Source: Nocardia asteroides
Lineage (GTDB): Bacteria; Actinomycetota; Actinomycetes; Mycobacteriales; Mycobacteriaceae
Length of the DNA stretch: 64,000 nt
Direction of reading: 5' to 3'
Assembly (NCBI RefSeq): GCF_900637185.1
Contig: NZ_LR134352.1
Span: forward strand, 434,001-498,000
Shown in pieces: positions 16,657 through 25,829 of this stretch (position 1 is its first letter; each line of letters begins with the position of its first letter). The translations under genes and the position numbers were made by a program. The notes beneath the pieces are model-generated. The model was not told the origin of the DNA and ran no database searches. It worked only from the letters and a program-made list of their open reading frames with translations.

Positions 16657-18492
16657 ATGGGCCACTACAAGGCAAACGTTCGCGACCTCGAGTTCAACCT
16701 CTTCGAGGTTCTCGGCATCGACAAGCTCCTCGACGCGGGCGCCTTCGGCGACCTGGACACCGACACCGTCAAGGAGATGCTGTCCGAGGTCCGCCGCCTG
16801 GCCGAGGGCCCGCTGGCCGAGTCGTTCGCCGACGCCGACCGCAACCCGCCCACGTTCGACCCGAACACCCACACCGTCACCCTGCCCGAGTCCTTCAAGA
16901 AGTCCTACAAGGCGCTCGAAGAGGGCGAGTGGGCCAAGGTCGGCGTCGTCGAGGAGCTCGGCGGCCTGAACGCCCCGTCCGCCATCACCTGGGCCCTGTC
17001 GGAGATGGTGCTCGGCGCCAACCCGCCCATCCAGATGTACGCCGCGGGCGCCGGCTTCGCCCAGGTGTTCTTCAACAACGGCACCGACGAGCAGAAGCAG
17101 TGGGCCGCCAAGATCGCCGACCGCAACTGGGGCGCCACCATGGTGCTGACCGAGCCGGACGCCGGCTCCGACGTCGGCGCCGGCCGCACCAAGGCGATCA
17201 AGCAGGAAGACGGCTCGTGGCACATCGAGGGCGTCAAGCGCTTCATCACCTCGGGTGACTCCGACGACCTGTTCGAGAACATCATGCACCTGGTGCTGGC
17301 CCGCCCCGAGGGCGCCGGTCCGGGCACCAAGGGCCTGTCGCTGTTCTACGTCCCGAAGATCCACTTCGACTTCGAGACCGAGACCTACGGTGACCGCAAC
17401 GGCGTGTTCGTCACCAACGTCGAGCACAAGATGGGCATCAAGGCCTCGGCCACCTGTGAGGTCACCTTCGGCGGCCACGGCGTGCCCGCCAAGGGCTGGC
17501 TGGTCGGCGAGGTGCACAACGGCATCGCGCAGATGTTCGACGTCATCGAGAACGCCCGCATGATGGTCGGCACCAAGGCCATCGCGACCCTGTCGACCGG
17601 TTACCTGAACGCGCTGGAGTACGCCAAGACCCGCGTCCAGGGTGCCGACCTCACCCAGATGACCGACAAGTCCGCGCCGCGCGTGACCATCACCCACCAC
17701 CCGGACGTGCGTCGTTCGCTGGCCACCCAGAAGGCGTACGCCGAGGGCCTGCGCGCGATCTACCTGTACACCGCCGCGCACCAGAACCCGGAGATCGCCG
17801 AGGCTGTCTCGGGAGCGGACAAGGACGTCGCGTTCCGCGTGAACGACCTGCTGCTCCCGATCGTCAAGGGTGTCGGCTCCGAGCGCGCCTACCAGTACCT
17901 GACCGACTCGCTGCAGACCTTCGGTGGCTCCGGCTTCCTGCAGGACTACCCGATCGAGCAGTACATCCGCGACGCGAAGATCGACTCGCTGTACGAGGGC
18001 ACCACCGCCATCCAGGCCCAGGACTTCTTCTTCCGCAAGATCGCCCGCGATCGCGGTGTGGCCCTGGCCCACGTGGCCGGCCAGATCCAGAAGTTCATCG
18101 ACGCCGACTCGGCCAACGAGCGCATCAAGGGTGAGCGCAAGCTGCTCGCCACCGCGCTCGAGGACGTGCAGACCATGGCCGCCACCCTGACCGGCCACCT
18201 GATGGGCGCCCAGGAGCAGCCGACCGAGCTGTACAAGGTCGGCCTGGGTTCGGTCCGCTTCCTGATGGCGGTCGGCGACCTGTTCATCGGCTGGCAGCTG
18301 CTGCAGCAGGCCGAGATCGCGCTGGCGGCCCTGGACAACGGCGCCACCGGCTCCGACGTCGCCTTCTACACCGGCAAGGTCGCCTCGGCGCAGTTCTTCG
18401 CCCGCAACATCCTGCCGGAGCTGACCGCCACCCGCGCGATCCTGGCCAACCTGGACAACGACATCATGGAACTGGACGAGGCCGCCTTCTGA
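16657..18492 (+). CDS. fadE5: Acyl-CoA dehydrogenase FadE5
   Basis: 611 residues, the same length as Mycobacterium tuberculosis FadE5, and the characteristic start [20 protein letters not shown]. FadE5 enzymes are broad-range acyl-CoA dehydrogenases of beta-oxidation using FAD. Visible motifs: [40 protein letters not shown] and [23 protein letters not shown] 16657 has GGAGAG 11 bases upstream; a GTG 12 bp earlier lies on that ribosome site. In M. tuberculosis fadE5 adjoins fadA2, fabG4 and htdX, which here are 38 kb away. Strong hairpin terminator follows. Confidence 0.95.
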   Translation: MGHYKANVRDLEFNLFEVLGIDKLLDAGAFGDLDTDTVKEMLSEVRRLAEGPLAESFADADRNPPTFDPNTHTVTLPESFKKSYKALEEGEWAKVGVVEELGGLNAPSAITWALSEMVLGANPPIQMYAAGAGFAQVFFNNGTDEQKQWAAKIADRNWGATMVLTEPDAGSDVGAGRTKAIKQEDGSWHIEGVKRFITSGDSDDLFENIMHLVLARPEGAGPGTKGLSLFYVPKIHFDFETETYGDRNGVFVTNVEHKMGIKASATCEVTFGGHGVPAKGWLVGEVHNGIAQMFDVIENARMMVGTKAIATLSTGYLNALEYAKTRVQGADLTQMTDKSAPRVTITHHPDVRRSLATQKAYAEGLRAIYLYTAAHQNPEIAEAVSGADKDVAFRVNDLLLPIVKGVGSERAYQYLTDSLQTFGGSGFLQDYPIEQYIRDAKIDSLYEGTTAIQAQDFFFRKIARDRGVALAHVAGQIQKFIDADSANERIKGERKLLATALEDVQTMAATLTGHLMGAQEQPTELYKVGLGSVRFLMAVGDLFIGWQLLQQAEIALAALDNGATGSDVAFYTGKVASAQFFARNILPELTATRAILANLDNDIMELDEAAF

Positions 18493-18514
18493 GGTTGACG
18501 GTCTGACCGATTCC

Positions 18515-18550
18515 CGAACGACCCCGGAGCACTTGCTCCGGGGTCGTTCG
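18515..18550 (+). terminator. Terminator of fadE5
   Basis: Near-perfect 17-bp inverted repeat (CGAACGACCCCGGAGCA and its complement) with a minimal loop, 22 bases after the fadE5 stop. No strong T tract. Confidence 0.75.
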
Positions 18551-18656
18551 CTGTTTACGGATCGGCCGCCGCACCCCAGGTCAAGATTCGGTTTCGTGTC
18601 CGCCGAGCCCTTCTGTACACTGCCCATCACCTGTAGGGTGATGGAAGGGGGACGAG

Positions 18657-18956
18657 GTGCGGCTGGTGTTCGCGAAGGACTCACTTCGGTCCCTGTGGGA
18701 GGACGAGAAGTACAAGCCGAACGGACTAGACCCAGAAGCAGTGGCCGCCTTTCGCAAAAAGGTCCAACTACTCCAGGCAGCCTCCAGCGAGATAGAGCTT
18801 CGAAACTTCCGGTCGTTGAACCTGGAGAAGCTGAAGGGCGACCGACAAGGCCAATACTCGATCAGACTGACCAGGAAATGGCGGCTGATCCTACAGTTCA
18901 AAACCGATGACGAAGGGCGCACAGTACTGATCCTCGAACTGTGCGACTACCACTGA
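18657..18956 (+). CDS. higB: HigB/RelE-family toxin
   Basis: 99 residues from GTG 18657, preceded by GGGGGACGAG. RelE/HigB fold: VRLVFAKDSLRSLWEDE, central helices, and the C-terminal YSIRLTRKWRLILQFK plus LILELCDYH, where the basic residues and C-terminal His/Tyr of ribosome-dependent mRNA interferases lie. Followed after 22 bp by its HigA antitoxin, the usual reversed (toxin first) order. Confidence 0.88.
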   Translation: MRLVFAKDSLRSLWEDEKYKPNGLDPEAVAAFRKKVQLLQAASSEIELRNFRSLNLEKLKGDRQGQYSIRLTRKWRLILQFKTDDEGRTVLILELCDYH

Positions 18957-18978
18957 TCGCCGTGAGGGGAGGCCTGGA

Positions 18979-20061
18979 ATGATGATCGAGAGCACTGGGC
19001 TGCCTGCGCAGGCATTCCCGGCAGGCGAGTACCTGCGGGATGAGATCGAAGCACGTGGCTGGACGATCTCCGAATTCGCCCAGATTCTCGGCAGACCACC
19101 ACAGGCGGTTTCCGAAATCCTGAACGGCCACAAGGAGATAACTCCGGAGACCGCGCTCGAGATTGCGGCCGCGACGGGGACCGAGGCCGCTACCTGGCTG
19201 CGACTCCAGAACACCTATCGGCTCTGGAAACTCGCCCGAACCGCCGACCCGACACGAACGACTGCGGTATCCCGGCGCGCACGCCTCGCCCAACTCGTCC
19301 CGATGCCGGAACTTCGGCAGCGTGGAATCATCCCGGCGGGAGCCAGTCTCGACGACGAAGAGGCAGCGGTGTGCGATCTCTTGCAGATCTCCGACATCAC
19401 CGAGCCGCCGGCGTTCGAATTCGCCGCACGCCGATCCGACGAAAGCGCACCGATCTCACCCGCACAGCTCGCCTGGATCGCCTGTGTCCAGCGAGAAGCT
19501 GGCCGGAGCGAGCCCGATCTTCCCCCACTGGGAGACCTTTCGGCGCTCGCGGCCGCGACCGTTCGGCTGACACGAGAACCATCGAAGATCGCGGTCCTTC
19601 CGGATATGTTCGCGCAGAATGGAATCCGCCTTCTCTACGTGAAAGCCTTCAATTCGGGGAAGATCGACGGCGGCGCCTACCTGGACAAAGCGGGTTTACC
19701 GGTGATCGGGCTGTCGGGGCGGATCCAGCGAATTGACAGCGTGGTGTTCACGCTCCTGCATGAGCTCGCGCACGTAGCACTGGGTCACCTGGACAATGGA
19801 ATTCGGGTGGACTCCGATGTCTGCTCGGCGACCGAGGATGAAACTGAGCGTGCTGCGGATCGACTGGCCACGCGGTGGGCGCTTCCGGAGAAGATCGCTC
19901 TTTCAGCTCCGATATCGAAGCGTGCCGTCCTACAGCGCGCGACAGCATTGGAGGTGCATCCCGGATTGATCGTGGGCAGACTCCAATACCAGCGAATCCT
20001 CCCATGGACCCATCTGCGTGACTTGACTCCCAACGTCCGTCAGTTCCTGGCGTCTTGGTGA
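18979..20061 (+). CDS. higA: HigA-type antitoxin fused to an ImmA/IrrE-like peptidase domain
   Basis: 360 residues, much longer than classical HigA (about 100). Residues about 8-80 are the HigA/VapI XRE domain (FPAGEYLRDEIEARGWTISE, AQILGRPPQAVSEILNG). The C-terminal half carries HELAH (261-265) in a peptidase context (SVVFTLLHELAHVALGH) with acidic residues in TEDETERAADRLA. GGGAGG lies 7 bases before ATG 18979. It should neutralise HigB and autorepress the pair; the peptidase domain may allow stress-dependent cleavage (inference). Confidence 0.88.
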   Translation: MMIESTGLPAQAFPAGEYLRDEIEARGWTISEFAQILGRPPQAVSEILNGHKEITPETALEIAAATGTEAATWLRLQNTYRLWKLARTADPTRTTAVSRRARLAQLVPMPELRQRGIIPAGASLDDEEAAVCDLLQISDITEPPAFEFAARRSDESAPISPAQLAWIACVQREAGRSEPDLPPLGDLSALAAATVRLTREPSKIAVLPDMFAQNGIRLLYVKAFNSGKIDGGAYLDKAGLPVIGLSGRIQRIDSVVFTLLHELAHVALGHLDNGIRVDSDVCSATEDETERAADRLATRWALPEKIALSAPISKRAVLQRATALEVHPGLIVGRLQYQRILPWTHLRDLTPNVRQFLASW

Positions 20062-20071
20062 CGGGTGCCGG

Positions 20072-21205
20072 TCAGTGGGCGAACCAGCCGGTGGGGGCTA
20101 CTTCTTTGCCCATGCGGGGGACGTATTGGTCGAAGTAGACGCGGGCGATGAGTTCGCGGCGGCTGCGGACGCCTGCTTTTTCGAAGATCGATTTCAGGTG
20201 GTCCTGGACCGTGTAGGCCGAGACGTGCAGGGCGGTGGCGATCTCCTTGGTCTCGACGCCCTGCAGGACGAAGCGGGTGACGTCGTGTTCGCGCGGGGTG
20301 AGGCCGAAGGCGGCGACGACCAGGGTGACGATCTCCGGCGGGCGGGCCTCCTCGATGGTCACCACCACGTCGCCGCGGGCGCCGTCCGGCCCGGCCAGCG
20401 GCGAGGCGTGCAGCACCAGCCACACCCCTGACGGGGTACGCACCCGTGCCCTCGGCATCTGCGCGCCGGGCGTGCCGAGCATTCGCCGCGCGGCGCTGAC
20501 CAGCGAGATCACCAGGCTGCGCGGGTCACCGCTGTGCACCGTCGACCGCAGCTGCGCGAAGCGTTCCTCGGCGCCGAGGCTCACCTGCACCACCTCGTCG
20601 TTCGCGTCGACGATCACCACCGCCGGGCCCGCGGTCTCGGCGCCGAGGTCGGCGACATCGGCGAGCCGGGTCAGCACACCGGCCCGCACCCCACGCGCGA
20701 ACGATCCGGACAGGGTGGCCAGGTAGTCGACCTCGTCCGCGCCGAACTTCGGATCGTCACTGCCACGGAACAGCGCCAGGCAACCCCAGGCTCCCGAACC
20801 GTCACGGAACACCAGCCGCGACTCGTCGCCGAAACCGTAGTGCGGGCGCATCAGCCGGGCCATCCGCTCGCAGCTCTCGATGTCGTCGCCCAACAGCTCG
20901 TACAAGCCCACCGCGTTCCGCTCCGACAGCGCCAGCGACCGGAACGAGGTCGCGTCCTCGGTGCCGTACTCGATGACGCCGAACAGCATGTCGTGCTCGT
21001 TGTCCGACATGAGCGACCCGTACTTGCGGGCACTGGTGAGCATCATGGTGGCCGGGTCGTGCGTGCCGACGCAGGCCGCGACGGCGGGCACCGCGCGGCG
21101 CACCGCGTCGGTGGCCTCGACCAGGAATTCGTCGAGGTCGAGCCCGGCGCGCGAGAGAACGTCGATGTCGCTCCGCACACGCTCGGGAAGAAGCCGGCTG
21201 CGCAT
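20072..21205 (-). CDS. LuxR-family transcriptional regulator with N-terminal sensor-like region
   Basis: 377 residues from ATG 21205. The C-terminal about 65 residues are the LuxR helix-turn-helix (LTPREHDVTRFVLQGVETKE, IATALHVSAYTVQDHLKSIF). The first 300 residues look like a GAF-type sensory region (FRDGSGAWGCLALFRGSD). Longer upstream frames exist but pass through the divergent promoter and are not protein-like. Divergent from the RidA-like gene; a perfect inverted repeat lies between them, probably its operator. Confidence 0.85.
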   Translation of the reverse strand: MRSRLLPERVRSDIDVLSRAGLDLDEFLVEATDAVRRAVPAVAACVGTHDPATMMLTSARKYGSLMSDNEHDMLFGVIEYGTEDATSFRSLALSERNAVGLYELLGDDIESCERMARLMRPHYGFGDESRLVFRDGSGAWGCLALFRGSDDPKFGADEVDYLATLSGSFARGVRAGVLTRLADVADLGAETAGPAVVIVDANDEVVQVSLGAEERFAQLRSTVHSGDPRSLVISLVSAARRMLGTPGAQMPRARVRTPSGVWLVLHASPLAGPDGARGDVVVTIEEARPPEIVTLVVAAFGLTPREHDVTRFVLQGVETKEIATALHVSAYTVQDHLKSIFEKAGVRSRRELIARVYFDQYVPRMGKEVAPTGWFAH

Positions 21206-21238
21206 GCGATCCAGTATGCGCCGCGCACCGTAGGGCCC

Positions 21239-21262
21239 GATATCCCAGAATCCTGGGATATC
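21239..21262. promoter_or_regulatory. Perfect inverted repeat between the LuxR and RidA-like genes
   Basis: GATATCCCAG at 21239-21248 and its complement at 21253-21262, separated by AATC. It lies in the 114-bp divergent region, 34 bp from the regulator start. Likely operator for the LuxR-type or another dimeric regulator. Confidence 0.6.
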
Positions 21263-21319
21263 GGATTCCCCCACCGGTTGGGATGGTCGCCGCCCCGGTG
21301 ACCCGGCGACGCTGAAGCC

Positions 21320-21658
21320 GTGACCATCACCATCGAGACGACACCCGTCGACGAGACCGGCCGCCTCGTGCACGCCGAAGACGCCACCGCACAGCTGTGC
21401 CTGGCCTTCGCGCGGCTCGAGTCGGCACTCGCCGCGCGCGGGCTCGGTGCGTCGGCGATCACCGGCCTGCTGGTGCGCACCTGCACCCCCGCCGACCCGT
21501 CCGATCTCGCCGATCTCGTCGAGGAATGGCTCGACGGCGCCCCGGTGCCCGTCGACCTGGTCGGCGTCGCGCACCTCGCGCTGCCGGGCATGCTCGTCGA
21601 ACTCAGCGCACAGGTGCCGTTCACCCACTCCGATCCCGATCCGAAGGACCGACCATGA
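21320..21658 (+). CDS. RidA/YjgF-like family protein
   Basis: 112 residues from GTG 21320. The pattern AFARLESALAARGLGASAIT, LLVRTCTPADPSDLADLVEE and GVAHLALPGMLVELSAQV follows RidA-type proteins (enamine/imine deaminases or binding relatives). The usual catalytic Arg near the C-terminus is not evident. Its stop overlaps the ATG of the FAD oxidoreductase (ATGA), so they are coupled. Confidence 0.65.
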   Translation: MTITIETTPVDETGRLVHAEDATAQLCLAFARLESALAARGLGASAITGLLVRTCTPADPSDLADLVEEWLDGAPVPVDLVGVAHLALPGMLVELSAQVPFTHSDPDPKDRP

Positions 21659-23022
21659 ACCCCACCACCACCGACCTGTCCGCGCTGCGCGACCTGGACA
21701 CCGTCCTGTTCCCGGACGACCCCGGCTACCCGGCGAGCTGCGTGCCGTGGAATGTCGCGATCACCCAGCGCCCCGCCGCCGTCGCGGTGCCGCGCTCGGC
21801 CGACGACGTCGTCGCGCTCGTGCGCGCCGCGACCGCCCTCGGCCTGCGCATCGCCCCGCAGAGCACCGGGCACGCGGCCGCCGCGCTCACCGACGTGACC
21901 TTCGACGATGTGGTGCTGGTGCGCCTGCACGAACTCACCGGCGTCACCGTCGACCCCGCAGCCCGCGTCGCGCGCGTCACCGGCGGCACGCTCTGGCGCG
22001 AGGTGATCGCGGCGACCGCGCCGCACGGACTCACCGCCCTGCACGGCAGTGCCGGTGATGTGGCGGCGGTCGGCTACCTGCTCGGTGGCGGTCTGTCGTT
22101 CTACGGCCGCGAATACGGGCTGGCCGCGTCGGCCGTGCGCGCGATCGAGCTGGTGACCGCCGACGGCGTCCTCGTGCGGGCGACCGCCGAGGACAACCCC
22201 GACCTGTTCTGGGCGCTGCGTGGCGGCGGCGGCAATTTCGGCATCGTCGTCGCGATCGAGATCGCGTTGCTCGAGCTGGCCGACGTGTTCGCGGGCATGC
22301 TGCTGTGGGATATCGAGCACGCCCCCGAAGTGCTTGCCACCTGGGCGGATTGGACGCGGTCGGTCCCGGAGTCGGTCACCACCGCGGTGCGGCTCATGCG
22401 GTTCCCGCCGCTGCCGGAACTCCCGCCGTTCCTGGCGGGCCGCAGTCTGGTGGTGATCGACAGCGCCGTCCTCGAATCCGACGAGCGCGCCGCCGAACTC
22501 CTCGCCCCGCTGCGGGCCCTGTCCCCCGAACTCGACACCTTCGGCCGTATCCCCGCCGCCGCGCTGCTCGACGTGCACATGGACCCGCCCGGCCCCACCC
22601 CCGCGATCAGCGACCACGCGCTGCTCACCGAACTCCCGCAGGCGGCCGTCGCCGCCCTGCTCGCGGTGGCCGGGCCCGGCGTGCAGACCCCGCTCATGTT
22701 CGCCGAACTGCGCCACCTCGGCGGTGCGCTCGCCCGGCACCACGACGCGGCGCTGTCGCGTCTCGCCGGCGAATACGCCCTGTTCGCGGTGTCGCCCGCG
22801 CCGACACCGGAGCTGTTCGCCCTCGGCGACACCGTCACCTCGGGCATCGTCGCGGCGCTGCGCCCGTGGGCGGGCGGTGCGTCGTTCCCCAACTTCGCCG
22901 ACCGCCCGATCGACACGGCCACCGCCTTCACTCCCGCCGAATGGCAACGCCTGCAACAGCTTCGCGACATCTACGACCCGGCGCGGGTCTGGGTCGCCGC
23001 GCACGCGGTCGGCGGACGCTGA
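21655..23022 (+). CDS. FAD-binding PCMH-type oxidoreductase (berberine-bridge-enzyme-like)
   Basis: 455 residues. N-terminal FAD-binding PCMH domain with RPAAVAVPRSADDVVALVRA, LRIAPQSTGHAAAALTDVTF (here Thr-Gly-His, the His usually covalently holding FAD), GYLLGGGLSFYGREYGLAA, and ALRGGGGNFGIVVAIEIALL. The C-terminal BBE segment ends with YDPARVWVAAHAVGG, lacking the usual N-x-N pattern. An oxidase of small alcohols, sugars or secondary metabolites. Coupled to the RidA-like gene; terminator hairpin follows. Confidence 0.9.
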   Translation: MNPTTTDLSALRDLDTVLFPDDPGYPASCVPWNVAITQRPAAVAVPRSADDVVALVRAATALGLRIAPQSTGHAAAALTDVTFDDVVLVRLHELTGVTVDPAARVARVTGGTLWREVIAATAPHGLTALHGSAGDVAAVGYLLGGGLSFYGREYGLAASAVRAIELVTADGVLVRATAEDNPDLFWALRGGGGNFGIVVAIEIALLELADVFAGMLLWDIEHAPEVLATWADWTRSVPESVTTAVRLMRFPPLPELPPFLAGRSLVVIDSAVLESDERAAELLAPLRALSPELDTFGRIPAAALLDVHMDPPGPTPAISDHALLTELPQAAVAALLAVAGPGVQTPLMFAELRHLGGALARHHDAALSRLAGEYALFAVSPAPTPELFALGDTVTSGIVAALRPWAGGASFPNFADRPIDTATAFTPAEWQRLQQLRDIYDPARVWVAAHAVGGR

Positions 23023-23030
23023 GACCTGCC

Positions 23031-23069
23031 GGTGATGTCGCGCGAACGAGGGGTTCGCACGACATCACC
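23031..23069 (+). terminator. Strong hairpin after the FAD oxidoreductase
   Basis: GGTGATGTCG at 23031-23040 pairs with 23060-23069, and the inner GCGAAC pairs with GTTCGC around a GAGGG loop, giving about 16 bp. It starts 9 bases after the stop. No T tract. Confidence 0.7.
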
Positions 23070-23120
23070 GGGCGTATCCTGGGCTTACCGTCGGTGCGGG
23101 GTGAGGCTCGGGGGTTTGCG

Positions 23121-23834
23121 ATGGGTGAAAGTACCGCGCTCAGTGTGTATTTGCGGGAGCGCCGGATGGCCGCGGGCCTGGCCCGCACCGAGCTCGCCGC
23201 GCGTGCGCAGATGGCGCCGCTGTTGATCAGCCAGATCGAGTCGGGCGCTCTGGTGCCGAATACGACCATGCTGCAACGGCTCTTCGACTCCCTCGATGTA
23301 CCGATCTGGTATCGCAAGCACATCCTCGTGCTCGGCCTGCCCGCCGTCGACAACGGCGCGCCGCCGCTGACCCCGTCGGCCGAGGACCTGGCCGACCTGG
23401 CCAGCCTCACCCACCCGGCCTGTTTCCAGCGTTTCCCCACGATGGATCTGCTCGCCGCGAACGCCGAATATCAGCGCCTGTTCCCCGGTCTCGGTGCCGG
23501 CGCCAACGCACTGGAGTGGATGTTCCTCGATCCGGTGGCCAAGAAGGTGTTCATCGACTGGACCACCGAAGCGCAGCTGCTGGTGCACGCCTTCCGCATG
23601 CTGGCGCCGCTGGCGCCCAAGCAGCGCGTCACCGCGATCATCGAGGCGTGCGACAAATCGCCGGACTGGGACCCGATCTGGACCAGCGAGGTCCGCCCAC
23701 AGGACATCGCCCGCCGCCACCTGCGGGTGCGCGAACGCAGCACCGGTCTCGAACGCCGGATGCTGCTGCGGATCTACGACCCGGCCTTCCCCACGCGACC
23801 GTGGTGGCTCTACCGCCTGATCCCCACCCGCTGA
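23121..23834 (+). CDS. XRE regulator with MmyB-like ligand-binding domain
   Basis: 237 residues. Residues about 7-60 are the helix-turn-helix (LSVYLRERRMAAGLARTELA, LISQIESGALVPNTTML). The rest follows the MmyB-like pattern (TMDLLAANAEYQRLFPGLG, NALEWMFLDPVAKKVFIDWT), a PAS-like pocket thought to bind fatty acids. The nearby GGTT is weak as a ribosome site. Target genes unknown. Confidence 0.85.
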   Translation: MGESTALSVYLRERRMAAGLARTELAARAQMAPLLISQIESGALVPNTTMLQRLFDSLDVPIWYRKHILVLGLPAVDNGAPPLTPSAEDLADLASLTHPACFQRFPTMDLLAANAEYQRLFPGLGAGANALEWMFLDPVAKKVFIDWTTEAQLLVHAFRMLAPLAPKQRVTAIIEACDKSPDWDPIWTSEVRPQDIARRHLRVRERSTGLERRMLLRIYDPAFPTRPWWLYRLIPTR

Positions 23835-23844
23835 AACGCCGAAA

Positions 23845-23875
23845 GACCGCCGCGGCGACGAGCACCGCGGCGGTC
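23845..23875 (+). terminator. Terminator of the XRE/MmyB gene
   Basis: GACCGCCGCGG (23845-23855) pairs perfectly with 23865-23875, 11 bases after the stop. It also lies just beyond the convergent small secreted gene. Confidence 0.65.
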
Positions 23876-23890
23876 CGGCACGCGTGTGGA

Positions 23891-24163
23891 CTAGGTGGTC
23901 GGCAGCGGCTTCACATCGCCCGAACCGGAGTTCAGCAGGTTCGACAGACCGGTGACGAAGTTCGAGGAACCGGTGACCGGCTCGTCGGCGACGGCGGTCG
24001 GCAGCGGCTTCACATCGCCCGAACCGCTCTCGATCAGCCTCGACAGACCGGTCACGAAGTTCGAGGAACCGGTGACCGGCTCGTCGGCAGATGCGACACC
24101 GGTGCCGCCGAGAACGATGCCGGCCGCGATGGCGACAAGGCCGAGGGTACGCATCTTGCGCAT
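23891..24163 (-). CDS. Small secreted protein with internal tandem duplication
   Basis: 90 residues. Signal peptide MRKMRTLGLVAIAAGIVLGG ending near ASA-DE. The mature part is a tandem duplication of about 33 residues each: ADEPVTGSSNFVTGLSRLIE then SGSGDVKPLPTAV, followed by an almost identical second copy. Ribosome site GGAGA lies upstream of the ATG. It shares the exported GSS/SGS plus short amphipathic helix layout of several other small proteins in this window (24460, 54318, 55546, 60411, 61840). Function unknown. Confidence 0.82.
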   Translation of the reverse strand: MRKMRTLGLVAIAAGIVLGGTGVASADEPVTGSSNFVTGLSRLIESGSGDVKPLPTAVADEPVTGSSNFVTGLSNLLNSGSGDVKPLPTT

Positions 24164-24459
24164 GATTCTCTCCTGAGTTTTCTGTCGCCGAACCGGAACA
24201 GGTCGGCGCGAATATGTTTAGCAGGTCAGATGTTCAGGTACATACGTGTCCGTGAACACATATTGAACAAACGGCTACCAGTGAATGCCGGCAAGGGCAG
24301 CTGAACAGCAGATACCGACAGTCGATTTGACCTGTCTCACATCGACACCCCGAGTGAATTACATTCGCCGCGAAAGAAACCCTGGCCGGGACCATCCCAG
24401 CGCGGTACCGAAACGCGCGATGCCCACCGGATTTCCGGCGGGCATCGGCGCGCAGCGGC

Positions 24460-24564
24460 TCAGATCGAGAACAGCTGGGTGGCCGCGGAAATCAGCGTGC
24501 TCAGCAAGTCCGCGAAACCGAGCAGCTCGGCGGAACCGGAATCGGCGATGATGGCGTTGTTCAC
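24460..24564 (-). CDS. 34-residue hydrophobic peptide
   Basis: GTG 24564 preceded by GGAGAGAAT. The peptide starts VNNAIIADSGSAELLGFADL and continues with a hydrophobic stretch ending LFSI. It has the SGSxELLxF element shared with the exported small proteins nearby but no signal peptide. It could be a secreted/membrane peptide or a remnant of a longer gene. Confidence 0.45.
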   Translation of the reverse strand: MNNAIIADSGSAELLGFADLLSTLISAATQLFSI

Positions 24565-24743
24565 ATTCTCTCCTTCGGATGTATAACGAATTCCTATCAC
24601 AGGAGAATTACAGCCACCACCACCACGGTGAACGTGACGGAAACTCGGAGTGACACTCTGCGCGCCGTCCGGTGTCACTTCCAGTGAGCCACCACTCCGC
24701 GACGCCCCCGACGAACCGCCGGTCCGCCGCTCGAGCAGGGTGG

Positions 24744-25742
24744 TCAGGCGCCGATGCGGAAACGGTTCCGATACTCGGTCGGCGTCGTATCCAGCCGCCG
24801 CCGAAAGGCCCGCGTCAGCGTGTCGACGGTATTGAAACCACAAGTGGCGGCGACCCGTTGGAGCGTGTCGTCGGTCGTCTCCAACCGATGCCGGGCCACC
24901 TCCACCCGCGCCGACTCGATATACGCCGCGGGCGTCATACCGAGTTCGGTGCGGAAGATCCGCGTGAGTTGCCGTTCGCTCACATGCGCCTGTGCCGCGA
25001 GTTCGGTGACGGTGAGGTGCTTCGCGATATTCCCGGTGATGAAATGCCGCAGATCGTCGATGCGCCGCGTGGTCGACACCGGCTCCAGCGAAACACTGAA
25101 TTGGCTTTGCCCGCTTGGTCTTTTGAGATACATCACCAGCTGACGCGCCACCCGCAGCGCGGCCTCGTCGCCGAAATCGTCGGCCACCAGCGCCAGCGTC
25201 AGATCCAGGCACGCGGTGAGCCCCGCGCCCGTCCAGATATCGCCGTCGCGAATATAGATCGGATCCGCGTCCACTTCGATCGACGGATGCTCGGCCGCGA
25301 GCTGCTGCGCGGTGGACCAGTGCGTGGTCGCCCGCCGCCCGTCGAGCAGCCCCGCCGCGGCCAGAATGTGCGCCCCGACGCACACCGAGGCCACGCGCCG
25401 GGCATCCTTCGCCATCAGTGTCACCGCGGCCACCGCCGCCGGATCCACCAGCGCGCGCACCCGCCCGCCGTCGCTCTCCACCGCCCCCGGCACCACCACG
25501 GTATCGATCCGCCGTGCCGCGACCTCGGCGAACGTCACGTCCGGCAACACCCGCACCCCCGCGGAGGTCACCACCGGCGCCATCGTCTCCGCCGCCAGCA
25601 CCACCTGGTACCCGGTCGGCTCCCCCATCTCCCGCGCCAACAGCGAGAACACCTCGGGCGGCCCGGTCACATCGAGCAGGTCGACCCGATCGAACAGCAC
25701 GATCACCACCAGCCGATCCGCCACCGCACCTCCGCCCTCCAT
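24744..25742 (-). CDS. GlxA-family transcriptional regulator (DJ-1/PfpI domain plus AraC HTH)
   Basis: 332 residues. The first about 200 residues are a DJ-1/PfpI-like domain (VVIVLFDRVDLLDVTGPPEV, RRVASVCVGAHILAAAGLL with the Cys at the elbow), and the last about 100 are an AraC DNA-binding domain (LAAQAHVSERQLTRIFRTEL, VAATCGFNTVDTLTRAFRRR). Start uncertain: ATG 25742 or GTG 25724. Divergent from the isochorismatase-family gene with an 87-bp gap, so it most likely controls it. Confidence 0.9.
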   Translation of the reverse strand: MEGGGAVADRLVVIVLFDRVDLLDVTGPPEVFSLLAREMGEPTGYQVVLAAETMAPVVTSAGVRVLPDVTFAEVAARRIDTVVVPGAVESDGGRVRALVDPAAVAAVTLMAKDARRVASVCVGAHILAAAGLLDGRRATTHWSTAQQLAAEHPSIEVDADPIYIRDGDIWTGAGLTACLDLTLALVADDFGDEAALRVARQLVMYLKRPSGQSQFSVSLEPVSTTRRIDDLRHFITGNIAKHLTVTELAAQAHVSERQLTRIFRTELGMTPAAYIESARVEVARHRLETTDDTLQRVAATCGFNTVDTLTRAFRRRLDTTPTEYRNRFRIGA

Positions 25743-25829
25743 GTCTGAATCTGCAGGTTACATGACATTGCCGACATCCCACCCCGCTCCCTAGCGTGGA
25801 AATCACTCCCCGACGGAAAGGCTTCACCG

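Noticed and set aside
16594..18684. A 696-codon minus-strand open frame opposite fadE5
   Set aside because: It is the antisense shadow of fadE5: low-complexity Gly/Val/Asp/His composition and no domain, in a region where the plus frame is clearly FadE5.
21043..23004. Long minus-strand frame opposite the FAD oxidoreductase
   Set aside because: Arg/Gly/His-rich shadow with no recognisable fold; the plus-strand frame carries full PCMH/FAD motifs.
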